Source of the DNA: WHSO01 sp963732875
GTDB taxonomy: Bacteria; Pseudomonadota; Alphaproteobacteria; SMXQ01
Direction: 5' to 3'
DNA: 64,000 bases
Assembly: GCA_963732875.1 (NCBI GenBank)
Contig: CAVTBD010000002.1
Location: 930,001 to 994,000, forward strand
Below are positions 16,620-24,992 of the stretch, one piece after another (position 1 is the first letter of the stretch; every line of letters starts with the position of its first letter). Under the pieces are notes generated by a model. The model was not told the origin of the DNA and made no database searches. It saw nothing but the letters and a program-made list of their open reading frames with translations. Made by a program: the position numbers and the translations under genes.

Positions 16620-17696
16620 ATGATCCTACCCATTCGTTTCCATTGGGGGAATCACGTGACACTCATTCTTCCGGCCGCCGAACTCGTCGATCTGATTTCC
16701 ATTGAAGACGCCGTCACCGCTGTCGAGGAAGCCTATCGGGCGCACGGCAGGATGCCGGGGTTCGGCGCGACCCATACCCGTATTCATCATGAGGGGCGCC
16801 GCCTCACGGTGCATCCCGGCGGCTCCCTGCCCGACCGCACCGCCGGACTGTTCGCCCATTTCGAGCGGCTCGAGTTCGGCGCCGCGTCCCAGGGCTATGG
16901 CGGGGTCGGCCGGCGCGTCTATGTCGCCTATGACAGCGACAGCGCCGAGCTGCTGGCGATCATCCTCGGCTCCCTGCCCCTGTTCCCGTTCGACCCGCCC
17001 GACGCGTTCGGCACCGAGACCGCCATCACCAGCGCGGTCGGCACGAAGCTGCTGGCGCGCCCCGATTGCGCCACGCTGGCGCTGCTCGGCACCGGCCGGC
17101 AGGCGCAACGGCACCTCTACGCGATGGCGCGCCTGTTCCCGTTGCACGCGGTGCGCGTGTTCAGCCGCGATCCCGCCAACGTCGCCCGGTTCTGCCGCGA
17201 CATGGCGCCTCATGTAGACGCAACGCTGACACCCACCGCGAGCAGCGACGAAGCGGTCGCGGGCGCCGACCTCGTCGTGTGCGCGACCGCCTCCAACGTG
17301 CCGGTGCTCGACGGACGGCGGCTCGCGCGCGGCGCCCATGTCACCTCCATCGTCAACGGCAACCGCATCGCGGTCCGGCCGGGCGAGCCGCCGCGCTTCC
17401 GCCGCGAGATCGACGACGAGACCGTGCGCCGCGCCGACGTCGTCTGCGCCGTCATGCCGGAACAGGCCGTCAAGGACGAGCAGGGCGACCTCGCCGAGCC
17501 GGTCGCCAAGGGGGTGATCGGCTGGGACGACGTGCGCGACCTCGGCAAGGTGCTGGCGGGCAGAGAGTTGGGACGGACCGGGCCCGAACAGATCACCCTG
17601 TTCAAGCAGAACAGCGACCAGGGCGTGGGCTTCATGGCGCTTGCCCGGCTTGCCGCCGAACGCGCGCGGGCGCGCGGCATCGGCATCGCCCTGTGA
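16620..17696 (+). CDS. Ornithine cyclodeaminase/mu-crystallin family protein
   Basis: The protein has 358 residues; the ATG at 16620 follows GGGGAGGA. AAELVDLISIEDAVTAVEEAY is the family N terminus, LALLGTGRQAQRHLYAM is the Rossmann NAD(P) site, and VNGNRIAVRPGEP and SAVGTKLLARPD are typical substrate-side segments. Members are ornithine cyclodeaminases, ketimine reductases or alanine dehydrogenases. The specific reaction cannot be read from the sequence. It stands alone ahead of the molybdate gene block. Confidence 0.85.
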   Translation: MILPIRFHWGNHVTLILPAAELVDLISIEDAVTAVEEAYRAHGRMPGFGATHTRIHHEGRRLTVHPGGSLPDRTAGLFAHFERLEFGAASQGYGGVGRRVYVAYDSDSAELLAIILGSLPLFPFDPPDAFGTETAITSAVGTKLLARPDCATLALLGTGRQAQRHLYAMARLFPLHAVRVFSRDPANVARFCRDMAPHVDATLTPTASSDEAVAGADLVVCATASNVPVLDGRRLARGAHVTSIVNGNRIAVRPGEPPRFRREIDDETVRRADVVCAVMPEQAVKDEQGDLAEPVAKGVIGWDDVRDLGKVLAGRELGRTGPEQITLFKQNSDQGVGFMALARLAAERARARGIGIAL

Positions 17697-17753
17697 CGGG
17701 CACCGCAACACGGGGCTGGTGCGCCCCGGCACCGGCCCTGTAATGTCGGGGCC

Positions 17754-18119
17754 ATGAAAGTCGGCAACCGCACCACCGGCGCGCGCCTGCGCGTCGTGCT
17801 CAAACCGGATATCGCGATCGGCCCGGGCAAGGCCGACATCCTCGAAGGCATCCGCGAGACCGGTTCCATCGCCGCCGCCGGGCGGCGCCTCGGCATGAGC
17901 TACAAACGCGCCTGGACCCTGGTCGAGGAGATGAACCGCAACTTCCGCTCGGCGCTGGTCGAGACCTCCAAGGGCGGCAGCGGCCACGGCGGCGCGACCC
18001 TGACCGCGCTCGGCGCGGAAGTGCTGGACCGCTACCGGCGCATGGAGAGCCTGACCGACAAGGCCACCGCGCGCGAGCTCAAGGCCCTCGAAAAGCTGCT
18101 CGCCGGTACCATCGGCTGA
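17754..18119 (+). CDS. modE: ModE-type winged-helix regulator lacking the molybdate-binding domain
   Basis: The protein has 121 residues. PGKADILEGIRETGSIAAAG and RRLGMSYKRAWTLVEEMN form the helix-turn-helix of ModE, and KGGSGHGGATLTALGAEVL the wing. The C-terminal Mop/TOBE pair that senses molybdate in E. coli ModE is absent, so this is the short form also found in other bacteria. Two 24-bp palindromes lie between it and modA and are likely its operators. How it senses molybdate, if at all, is unknown; a partner with TOBE domains (such as the C-terminal part of ModC) is one option. Confidence 0.85.
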   Translation: MKVGNRTTGARLRVVLKPDIAIGPGKADILEGIRETGSIAAAGRRLGMSYKRAWTLVEEMNRNFRSALVETSKGGSGHGGATLTALGAEVLDRYRRMESLTDKATARELKALEKLLAGTIG

Positions 18120-18122
18120 TCT

Positions 18123-18146
18123 CGATATAGCCACATGAAAATATCG
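18123..18146. promoter_or_regulatory. Operator-like palindrome 1 upstream of modA
   Basis: CGATAT and ATATCG half-sites stand 12 bp apart, giving a 24-bp element. The CG-N-TAT type half-site and the location right after a modE gene agree with a Mo-box for ModE. Binding is inferred. Confidence 0.6.
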
Positions 18147-18180
18147 CTTGCGATCCGGCGGGACTGGCGGTTATGACTCG

Positions 18181-18204
18181 ATATGTTCATTTGAACCTAT
18201 CGAC
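18181..18204. promoter_or_regulatory. Operator-like palindrome 2 upstream of modA
   Basis: CGATA-T-GTTCA-TT-TGAAC-C-TATCG is a nearly perfect 24-bp palindrome of the same length and outer bases as the element 58 bp upstream. It ends 30 bp before the modA start, so a bound regulator could block transcription or its early elongation. Confidence 0.65.
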
Positions 18205-18234
18205 CGAACCCTTTCGAGTAGCGGAGATTTTTCC

Positions 18235-18993
18235 ATGGCAGCACGCGCCCGGTTTCTCGTTTCCTTCCTCGCCCTCCTCGCCGCCGTCATCACGGCGGTC
18301 CCGGCCCGTGCGGGGGAAGCCCGGATCGCCGTCGCCGCCAACTTCACCGCCGCCGCGAAGGAAATCGGCGCGCTGTTCCACAAGACCACCGGCCATGACG
18401 CGGTGTTCAGCTTCGGCTCGACCGGCCAGCTCTACACCCAGATCACCCAGGGCGCGCCGTTCGACGTGTTCCTCGCCGCCGACCAGGCGCGCCCGAAGAA
18501 AGCCGCCGCCGGCGGCCTCGCCGTCGCGGACAGCCGCTTCACCTATGCCACCGGCCGGATCGTGCTGTTCAGCATGGACAAGAACCTCGTGACCGGCGAA
18601 GCGACGCTCAAGGACGGCAAGTTCGGCAAGATCGCCATCGCCAATCCAAGGACCGCGCCCTACGGCGCCGCCGCCGTCGAGACTATGAAGGCGCTCGGCG
18701 TCTACGACACACTCAAGGACAGGATCGTCGAGGGCACCAATATCGCCCAGACCTACCAGTTCGTGCGCACCGGCAACGCCGAGGTGGGCTTCGTGGCGCT
18801 GTCGCAGGTCGCCGGCCACAAGCAGGGCTCGCGCTGGGTGGTGCCGGCGAAGCTCTACAAGACCATCGCCCAGGACGCCGTGCTGCTGAAGCGCGGCGCG
18901 GGCAACGCGGCGGCCCGCGCTTTCCTCGCTTTTCTCAAGGGGCGCGAGGCGCGTGCGGTCGAAGAGAAGTATGGCTACGGCGCCGGCAACTAG
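18235..18993 (+). CDS. modA: Molybdate ABC transporter, periplasmic binding protein ModA
   Basis: The protein has 252 residues. A signal peptide ends at PARA before GEARIAVAANFTAAAKEIGALF, the conserved mature ModA start. GSTGQLYTQITQGAPFDVFLAADQARPKK and NPRTAPYGAAAVETMKALG are ModA signatures that contact the oxyanion. It captures molybdate (or tungstate) in the periplasm for ModBC. The gene is preceded by two Mo-box-like palindromes. A dispersed repeat of about 100 bp separates it from modB, an unusual interruption for this operon. Confidence 0.93.
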   Translation: MAARARFLVSFLALLAAVITAVPARAGEARIAVAANFTAAAKEIGALFHKTTGHDAVFSFGSTGQLYTQITQGAPFDVFLAADQARPKKAAAGGLAVADSRFTYATGRIVLFSMDKNLVTGEATLKDGKFGKIAIANPRTAPYGAAAVETMKALGVYDTLKDRIVEGTNIAQTYQFVRTGNAEVGFVALSQVAGHKQGSRWVVPAKLYKTIAQDAVLLKRGAGNAAARAFLAFLKGREARAVEEKYGYGAGN

Positions 18994-19013
18994 GAACGGA
19001 TCGATGATAGGGA

Positions 19014-19108
19014 CGTCATCGCGAGGAGTGCGGCGACGAAGCGATCCAGAACGTACCCGCAGCACTCTGGATTGCTTCCGCCTCGCAATGCTCGACGTCG
19101 CAATGACG
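19014..19108. repeat. Dispersed palindromic repeat, copy 2
   Basis: It contains CGTCATCGCGAGGAG, GACGAAGCGATCCAGA, GGATTGCTTCCGCCTCGCAATG and CGTCGCAATGACG, the same word set as 939-1094 with different outer arms. It can fold into one long hairpin. It lies between modA and modB and may lower expression of the distal genes. Confidence 0.75.
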
Positions 19109-19150
19109 CTTCATGAATTCCCTTCCTCCGATAACGGAAACTAGGAGAAT

Positions 19151-19843
19151 ATGGCGGCCATGAACGCGCTTGCCGAGCTCTGGCCGCCGGTCCGCCTGAC
19201 CCTCGAGCTTGCCACGGTGACGACCGTGGTGCTGCTCGTGGCCGCGACCCCCGTGGCGTGGTGGCTCGCGCGTTCATCGACCAGATGGAAAGAGGTGGTG
19301 GCGACGATAGTCGCCCTGCCCCTCGTGCTGCCGCCGACCGTGCTCGGCTTCTACCTGCTGATCGCGCTCGGGCCGCACGGTCCCGGCGGCTGGATCGCGC
19401 GCCTGTTCGGCGATGCCTCGCTCGCCTTTACCTTCACCGGGCTCGTGATCGGCTCGGCGATCTACTCGATGCCGTTCGTGGTTCAGCCGGTGCGCAACGC
19501 CTTCGAGAGCTTCGGCGGCGCGCCGCTCGACGCCGCAGCGACGCTGCGCGCCTCGCCGTGGGACAGGTTCTGGTCGGTCGCCGTGCCGCTCGCCCGCCCC
19601 GGCTTCCTCACCGGCGCGATCCTCGGCTTCGCCCATACCGTCGGCGAATTCGGCGTGGTGCTGATGATCGGTGGCAGCATCCCCGACCGCACCAAGGTCG
19701 CCTCCATCTTCATCTACGAGCAGGTCGAGACGCTCGCCTACGGCAAGGCCCATATCCTGTCCGCCACCATGGTGGCGTTTGCTTTCGTCGTGCTGCTGCT
19801 TGTCTACGGCCTCAACCGACGCTTCCCGGTCCGCACCGTATGA
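19151..19843 (+). CDS. modB: Molybdate ABC transporter, permease ModB
   Basis: The protein has 230 residues with about five or six membrane helices. The permease coupling motif appears as EFGVVLMIGGSIPDRTKV, preceded by DAAATLRASPWDRFWSVAVPLARPG, the EAA loop that contacts ModC. LPLVLPPTVLGFYLL is a conserved ModB segment. The start is the ATG after TAGGAG; its stop overlaps the modC start as ATGA, so the two are translationally coupled. Confidence 0.93.
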   Translation: MAAMNALAELWPPVRLTLELATVTTVVLLVAATPVAWWLARSSTRWKEVVATIVALPLVLPPTVLGFYLLIALGPHGPGGWIARLFGDASLAFTFTGLVIGSAIYSMPFVVQPVRNAFESFGGAPLDAAATLRASPWDRFWSVAVPLARPGFLTGAILGFAHTVGEFGVVLMIGGSIPDRTKVASIFIYEQVETLAYGKAHILSATMVAFAFVVLLLVYGLNRRFPVRTV

Positions 19844-20979
19844 GCGCGCCGACGACGCTCTCGATCCGCGCCCGGCTCGGGCTCGGCGACTTCCGGCTCG
19901 CGGTCGCGCGCGACTTCGCGCTCGGCGGCATCACCGCCCTGTTCGGCGCGAGCGGCAGCGGCAAGACCACCCTGCTCCACGTCATCGCCGGGCTCGCGCC
20001 GCGCGCCCGGGGCCGAGTCGCTTTCGGCAACGACGTCTGGCAGGATGACGACGCCGGCACCTTCGTTCCCACCCACCGGCGCGGCATCGGCTACGTGTTC
20101 CAGGACGCGCGCCTGTTCCCGCATCTCACGGTCGCGGGCAACCTGCATTATGCGGAACGGCGCGCGCCGCGCGGCAACGGCGGCATCGGCTTCGACGAGG
20201 TGGTGGCGGCGCTCGAGCTGGCGCCGCTGCTCGCACGCGACGTCGGCGCGCTGTCGGGCGGCGAGCGCCAGCGCGTTGCCATCGGCCGCACCCTGCTGAC
20301 GCGCCCGCGCCTCCTGCTGATGGACGAGCCGCTGGCCGCCCTCGACGTGCGGCGCAAGGCGGAGATCCTGCCGCACATCGAGCGCGTCGCCGGCCTGTTC
20401 GACATCCCGATCCTTTACGTCACCCATTCGGTCGAGGAAGTCGTGCGGCTGGCGGCGCGCATGATCGTGATGGCCGACGGCGAGGTGGTCGCCGAGGGAC
20501 CGACCACCGAAATCTACGAGCGCCTCGACCTGCAGCCACTCACCGGCCGGTTCGAGGCGGGCGTGGTGCTGCCCGCCCACGTGCGCGACCACGACCGCGC
20601 CTACACGCTAACCCGCCTCGACCTCGCCGGCCAGGACCTGGTGATGCCGATGATCGACCTACCCGCGGGCAGCGAGGTGCGCATCCGCATCCGCGCGCGC
20701 GACGTGGCGCTGGCGACGCGCCGGCCCGAGGACATCAGCATCCGCAACATCCTGACGGGCCGCATCGCCGAGATCGTGGAAGAGCCCGACACCGCCTATG
20801 CCGAGGTGCTGGTGGTGCTCGACGGCGGCCGCGACGGAGACGGGCACCTGCGCGCCCGCGTGACGCGCCGCTCGGTGGCGGACCTCCATCTTGCTTTGGG
20901 GAGCGCGGTGTTCGCGCTCGTGAAGAGCGTGTCGTTCGACCGCCGCATCCTGCCGCCGGGACGGCCGGAGACGGACTAG
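19840..20979 (+). CDS. modC: Molybdate ABC transporter, ATP-binding protein ModC
   Basis: The protein has 379 residues. The nucleotide-binding domain shows Walker A GASGSGKTT (about residues 36-44), the signature LSGGERQRVAIGR, Walker B LLLMDEPLAALD and the switch histidine in YVTHSVEEV. The C-terminal region from about 290 onward is a TOBE/Mop domain that binds molybdate and can reduce uptake when it is plentiful. It couples ATP hydrolysis to transport through ModB. The 4-bp overlap with modB shows one operon. Confidence 0.93.
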   Translation: MSAPTTLSIRARLGLGDFRLAVARDFALGGITALFGASGSGKTTLLHVIAGLAPRARGRVAFGNDVWQDDDAGTFVPTHRRGIGYVFQDARLFPHLTVAGNLHYAERRAPRGNGGIGFDEVVAALELAPLLARDVGALSGGERQRVAIGRTLLTRPRLLLMDEPLAALDVRRKAEILPHIERVAGLFDIPILYVTHSVEEVVRLAARMIVMADGEVVAEGPTTEIYERLDLQPLTGRFEAGVVLPAHVRDHDRAYTLTRLDLAGQDLVMPMIDLPAGSEVRIRIRARDVALATRRPEDISIRNILTGRIAEIVEEPDTAYAEVLVVLDGGRDGDGHLRARVTRRSVADLHLALGSAVFALVKSVSFDRRILPPGRPETD

Positions 20980-21043
20980 TTCCTACCCTCTCATCGTCAT
21001 TCCCGCGCCCGCGGCGGATCGTCCGCGAACTCGTTCACTCAAA

Positions 21044-21162
21044 CCGTCATGCTCGGGCCCGCGGGCGAACGCCCGCTTTCTATTGATTTGCGCGCCAGTT
21101 GGGCGCGACCCGGGCATCCACGAAAAACACGTGGATGGCCCGAACAAGTCGGGCCATGACGG
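21044..21162. repeat. REP-like palindromic intergenic repeat
   Basis: The outer arms read CCGTCATG and CATGACGG. Inside are CGGGCATCCACG, a loop of A residues, CGTGGATGGCCCG and CGGGCCATGACGG. The sequence makes a large hairpin downstream of modC. The style resembles the dispersed hairpins of alphaproteobacterial intergenic regions; no second copy of this exact sequence is seen in the window. Confidence 0.7.
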
Positions 21163-21226
21163 TAGAGGGAAGGAAAGGTCGCGTTTCAGCCATCCAACGT
21201 TTTTTGGCCGGGCCGCAAGATTCCAC

Positions 21227-21255
21227 TTGTTCTTGTTATGTTCTTTTGCTATAAA
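21227..21255 (+). promoter_or_regulatory. Strong sigma-70-type promoter
   Basis: TTGTTC at 21227-21232 and TATAAA at 21250-21255 are separated by exactly 17 bp in an AT-rich stretch that stands out in this GC-rich region. No credible gene follows on the plus strand, but a string of hairpins does, so it probably drives a non-coding RNA starting near 21262. Confidence 0.7.
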
Positions 21256-21261
21256 GGCGGG

Positions 21262-21603
21262 GTCGTATTCATTCGTCGACTGTCCGGGTCCTGCAGGACG
21301 GATCAGTCGGCCAAGGGTCCGGCCCGGTGGCTCCCTGTCGGGGTCATCGGCATCGGAGAGTGCGCGGGCGCTTCCCAGCCGGAGGGCTGCGACGTTTCTG
21401 CCTCCTCAGGTGCACCTCGGTAAACCGCGTAGCGTCGCAGCAAGGCGGGAGGAAGGCTTAAAAGATGTGGGCGGACTAAACGCTGAAATCCGAACGGGAC
21501 ACCCCGCGGCAGCTCCCCGTACCACCCCTTACCTCCCAGGGATTCCAGGCGCCAAGGTGGTGTTTCAGCGCCGAGGCCCGCGCATGTCCGATAAGGGCAT
21601 GCG
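21262..21603 (+). ncRNA. Candidate structured non-coding RNA of unknown class, about 340 nt
   Basis: Downstream of a consensus promoter the sequence is packed with hairpins: CGACTG/CAGTCG near 21274-21310 around GTCCTGCAGGAC; GGCTGCGACG pairing with CGTCGCAGC (about 21386-21440) inside a wider CTTCCC/GGGAGGAAG pairing; and CGCTGAAA with TTTCAGCG (about 21490-21570) around CCACC/GGTGG. The last hairpin, CGCATGTCC-GATAA-GGGCATGCG at 21581-21603, is followed by CTTTC and may terminate it. No ribosome site or coding bias is seen. I looked for hallmarks of tmRNA, RNase P RNA, SRP RNA and cobalamin riboswitch and found none; 6S RNA cannot be fully excluded. Confidence 0.55.
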
Positions 21604-21621
21604 ACTTTCCCCCGTGCCTAT

Positions 21622-22872
21622 TCAGGACACCACCAGTTGCAGACCCCAGCCGCCCGCCGCCGACAGCACCACCACCAGCCACGGCGGCACCTTCCACAAC
21701 GCGAGCAGCAGGAACGCGCCGAGCGCCAGCGCGAAGTCGCCGGGCGCATGGATCGCGCTGGTCCACACCGGGTTATAGAGCGCAGCGAGCAGCAGCCCGA
21801 CCACGGCGGCGTTGACGCCGGTGAGCGCGCGCCGCACCGCGTGCTCGTGGCGGAGCGCGTCCCAGAACGGCAGCGCGCCGGTCACCAGCAGGAACGACGG
21901 CAGGAAGATGGCGACCAGGCAGATCAGCGCGCCGAGCCAGCCGTGGGGCGCCGGTCCCGCCACGGTGCCGAGATAGGCCGAGAAGGTGAACAGCGGCCCC
22001 GGCACGGCCTGGGCGGCGCCGTAGCCCGCGAGGAACGAATCGTCGGACACCCAGCCGGGCGGCACCACCTCGGCGCGCAGCAGCGGCAGCACCACATGGC
22101 CGCCGCCGAACACCAGCGAGCCCGAACGATAGAAGCTGTCGGCGAGCGCCAGCGCCTGGGACGGCCAATGGCCGGCGGCGAGCGGCAGGCCGCCAAGCAG
22201 CACCGCGAACAGCCCGAGCGCCACGAGCGCCGTCCCGCGCCCGACCGGAACGCCGAGGCCGGCGTGGCCGGTCTCGGCCTCGGTGCGCGACACGGCGAGG
22301 CCGGCGAGCCCGCCCGCGACGATCACCGCCACCTGGGCGAGCGGGCCGGGCGCCGCCAGCACCACGCCCGCCGCGAGCACGGCCACCGTCGCGCGCGGTG
22401 GGTCCGGACACAGGTTGCGCGCCATGCCCCACACCGCCTGGGCGACCACGGCGACCGCGACCACCTTGAGCCCGTGCAGCGCGCCCAGGGGAATGACGTC
22501 GTGGAACGCGGTCACGCCATAGCCGAACGCGACCAGCGCCAGGGCCGACGGCAGGGTGAAGCCGAGCCACGCGGCGAAGGCGCCGGGGAGGCCGGCCTTG
22601 GCGAGACCGATGCCGATGCCGACTTGGCTCGACGCCGGTCCCGGCAGGAACTGGCACAGGGCGACGAGATCGGCATAGGCGTGCTCGTCGAGCCAGCGGC
22701 GGCGCACGACGAACGTGTTGCGGAAGTAGCCGAGATGCGCCACCGGCCCACCGAACGAGGTCAGGCCGAGGCCGAGGAAGGCACGAAACACGGCCCGGAT
22801 GGGCTGGCGGCCCGCGATCGTTTCGCCGCTGTCCTGACTGCCGTCGACTATGTGACTCGGGTCTCGATCCAT
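21622..22872 (-). CDS. chrA: Chromate transporter ChrA family protein
   Basis: The protein has 416 residues, the long form with two homologous halves. FLGLGLTSFGGPVAHLGYFRN opens the first half and FYRSGSLVFGGGHVVLPLL the second; both are the FGGP/FGGG signature of the CHR family. CQFLPGPASSQVGIGIG and GYGAAQAVPGPLFTFSAYLG are the paired PGP motifs. About ten membrane helices are expected in the inner membrane. Long CHR proteins export chromate in characterised cases; the substrate here is inferred. No chrB regulator is adjacent. Confidence 0.9.
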   Translation of the reverse strand: MDRDPSHIVDGSQDSGETIAGRQPIRAVFRAFLGLGLTSFGGPVAHLGYFRNTFVVRRRWLDEHAYADLVALCQFLPGPASSQVGIGIGLAKAGLPGAFAAWLGFTLPSALALVAFGYGVTAFHDVIPLGALHGLKVVAVAVVAQAVWGMARNLCPDPPRATVAVLAAGVVLAAPGPLAQVAVIVAGGLAGLAVSRTEAETGHAGLGVPVGRGTALVALGLFAVLLGGLPLAAGHWPSQALALADSFYRSGSLVFGGGHVVLPLLRAEVVPPGWVSDDSFLAGYGAAQAVPGPLFTFSAYLGTVAGPAPHGWLGALICLVAIFLPSFLLVTGALPFWDALRHEHAVRRALTGVNAAVVGLLLAALYNPVWTSAIHAPGDFALALGAFLLLALWKVPPWLVVVLSAAGGWGLQLVVS

Positions 22873-23087
22873 GGTGCCGGATAACTGGAAAATGAGGACG
22901 GCAGTATACCGAACCTCCGGCCGCCTACGATGCTTTGTCAGGGTTCTAGGCCCAGCGGAACCCTGCTAATGTAGCGCCGCCGGCGGGGAACCCCACCGGC
23001 GCAGAGGCGGACATGCAGCGGCCCGGGCCCGACTGCCAGTGTCTGGAAATGGATCCAAGAAGAGCCCAGGGAGAAGGAGGCATATCC

Positions 23088-24147
23088 ATGATCAACCGGA
23101 TTTCAACGCGTGCCATCGTGGCCGGCGGCATCGTCGGCGCGCTGGCCCTCGCGGGCGCCGCCCACGCGCAGTCGGTCGCGAGCTTCTACAAAGGCAAGGA
23201 CATCTCCATGTACGTCGGCTCCGGCGCCGGCGGCGGCTACGACGCCTATGCGCGGGTGTTCTCGCGGCACTACAACAACCACATCCCCGGCCATCCCAGC
23301 ATCATCGTCAAGAACATGCCCGGCGCCGCCGGACTGAAGGCGCAGAACTACCTCTACAACGTCGCGCCGCACGACGGCCTGTCGCTGCTGGCGACCTTCA
23401 ACACGGTGGTCCTGGAGCCGCTCTACGATCTCGACAAAGCGAAATTCGACCCGCGCAAGATGGGCTGGATCGGCAGCATCGGCAAGCAGACCAGTACCTG
23501 CATCAGCTGGCACACGTCACCGGTGAAGACGCTCGCCGACGCCCAGAAGACGCAGATCCTGGTCGGCGCCACCGCGCCGAACGCCACGCCGACGATCTTC
23601 CCGAAGCTGCTCAACCAGTTCGTGGGGACCAAGTTCAAGGTCGTCACCGGCTACTCGACCAAGGGCCTGCGTCTCGCGCTCGAGCGCGGCGAGATCCAGG
23701 GCATCTGCGGCCTCGCCTGGGAAACCCACATGGCCGCCACGCCCCAGTGGATCCTCGACAAGAAGATCAACTTCCTGGCCCAGTTCGATTCTCGAAAAGA
23801 GCCCCAACCTGCCGGGCGTGCCGATGGCCATCGACATGATCAAGAAGCCGCAGGACCGGCAGGTCTATGAGCTGCTCGTGATCCCCGACGAGTTCGGCCG
23901 CCCGTTCGTGGCGCCGCCGGGCCTGCCCAAGGCGCGCCTCGCGGCACTCCGCACGGGCTTCATGGAAACCCTCAAGGATCCGGCCTATATGGCGGACGCC
24001 AAGAAGACCAAGCAGTTCATCGATCCGCTCACCGGCGAGCAGATCGAGGCCCTGATCAACCGCGCCTACGGATATCCGAAGAACATCGTGTCCCGGGCCG
24101 CGGTCTATGCCATCGGCGCGAAGAAGCCGAAGAAGAAAAAGATGTAA
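23088..24147 (+). pseudogene. Tripartite tricarboxylate transporter (TctC family) binding protein, frameshifted
   Basis: The start at 23088 follows GAGAAGGAGG and begins a signal peptide ending near GAAHAQ. KDISMYVGSGAGGGYDAYARVFSRH and PGHPSIIVKNMPGAAGLKAQNYLYN are TctC signatures. Near 23803-23806 a run of four C shifts the frame by one; the continuation (PGVPMAIDMIKKP and so on) is in another frame to 24147. Joined, the protein would be about 353 residues, normal for the family. The change is one base in a homopolymer, so a sequencing error is as likely as a true null allele. No TctA or TctB genes are nearby. Confidence 0.85.
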
Positions 24148-24169
24148 CCGGCGGACCGCCGGCTGCAGC

Positions 24170-24197
24170 AAAGGCCCCGCCGTCCGGCGGGGCCTTT
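24170..24197. terminator. Intrinsic terminator
   Basis: A perfect 12-bp stem, AAAGGCCCCGCC and GGCGGGGCCTTT, with a four-base loop lies between convergent genes and can act in both directions. Confidence 0.85.
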
Positions 24198-24221
24198 CAA
24201 TTCGAGGGGCCGGGGCCCGTT

Positions 24222-24464
24222 CTAACCCCGCCCCTTGTCGGCGACCACGCCGGCGGGCGGGAGATCCTCCTCGAGGATCGAGATCTGCACCGAATAGGAC
24301 ACCTCGCCCTCGTCCTCGTCACGATAGAGGACGCCGACGAACTCGCCGCCGACCGTGATCTCCACCGGTGCGTTGGGCTTGCGTGGGACGGAGATGGTGA
24401 TGTCGCGGTTTCCGAAGATCCTCTGAAGATAGGCCTGGACCCTGGAAATCTCGTTAGGCGTCAT
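24222..24464 (-). CDS. DUF3126 family protein
   Basis: The protein has 80 residues. ISRVQAYLQRIFGNRDITISVP and VGGEFVGVLYRDEDEGEVSYS match the small DUF3126 family, which is common in Alphaproteobacteria and almost confined to them. No function is known. The ribosome site is GGGGAG. Its presence supports the alphaproteobacterial assignment of the window. Confidence 0.85.
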   Translation of the reverse strand: MTPNEISRVQAYLQRIFGNRDITISVPRKPNAPVEITVGGEFVGVLYRDEDEGEVSYSVQISILEEDLPPAGVVADKGRG

Positions 24465-24635
24465 CGTGCGTCTCCCCTGGCATGACGATCGAAACAGGAC
24501 AGGGAGCGGATATGGGAATCGCGCGTTCCCATGCCCCCCGCGTGGTGCTAGAAAATTCCACAGACGGGCCTCGAGCGAAAGGAAAAATCCTCATTCGGAG
24601 ATCCCGGTAGCAAGAATCCGGCAGAAGAGGAACGC

Positions 24636-24983
24636 ATGATCACGGTTTACGGCATCAAGACCTGCGACACGTGCCGTAAGGCACTGAAATGGCTGGAGGC
24701 CGAGGGGATCGCCCACTGTTTCCACGATTTCCGTGCAGACGGCCTGACCGGCAAGACCGTCGCCGCATGGGTCGCCGCGCTCGGCTGGGAGACCGTGCTC
24801 AACCGCCGCTCCACCACGTGGCGCGAATTGCCGGAAAAGGCCCGCGCCAACCTCGATGCCGGGAGCGCCACCGCGCTGATGGTCAAGCATCCGACCCTGA
24901 TCAAGCGCCCCGTCTTCACGGCAGGCAAGACGGTCCTGATCGGCTTCGACGATAAGGTGAAGACGGCGCTGCGCCACACATGA
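24636..24983 (+). CDS. ArsC/Spx/YffB-family thioredoxin-fold protein
   Basis: The protein has 115 residues, the standard length. It starts MITVYGIKTCDTCRKALKWL with a CxxC pair at about residues 10 and 13, and has RRSTTWRELPE and LIKRPVFTAG near the end, the conserved KRPV stretch. This is the YffB/Spx-like branch of the arsenate reductase family, usually glutathione-dependent reductases of unknown substrate rather than true arsenate reductases. No ars genes are nearby. The start follows AGAGGAA. Confidence 0.88.
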   Translation: MITVYGIKTCDTCRKALKWLEAEGIAHCFHDFRADGLTGKTVAAWVAALGWETVLNRRSTTWRELPEKARANLDAGSATALMVKHPTLIKRPVFTAGKTVLIGFDDKVKTALRHT

Positions 24984-24992
24984 AGGGGCGGC

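Noticed and set aside
21262..21603. tmRNA, RNase P RNA, SRP RNA or cobalamin riboswitch
   Set aside because: No tag-peptide frame with a tRNA-like end, no AGGAAAGTCC/ACAGAA of RNase P, no SRP GGAAGGAAGCAGCC, and no cobalamin-box sequence can be found. The RNA stays unassigned.
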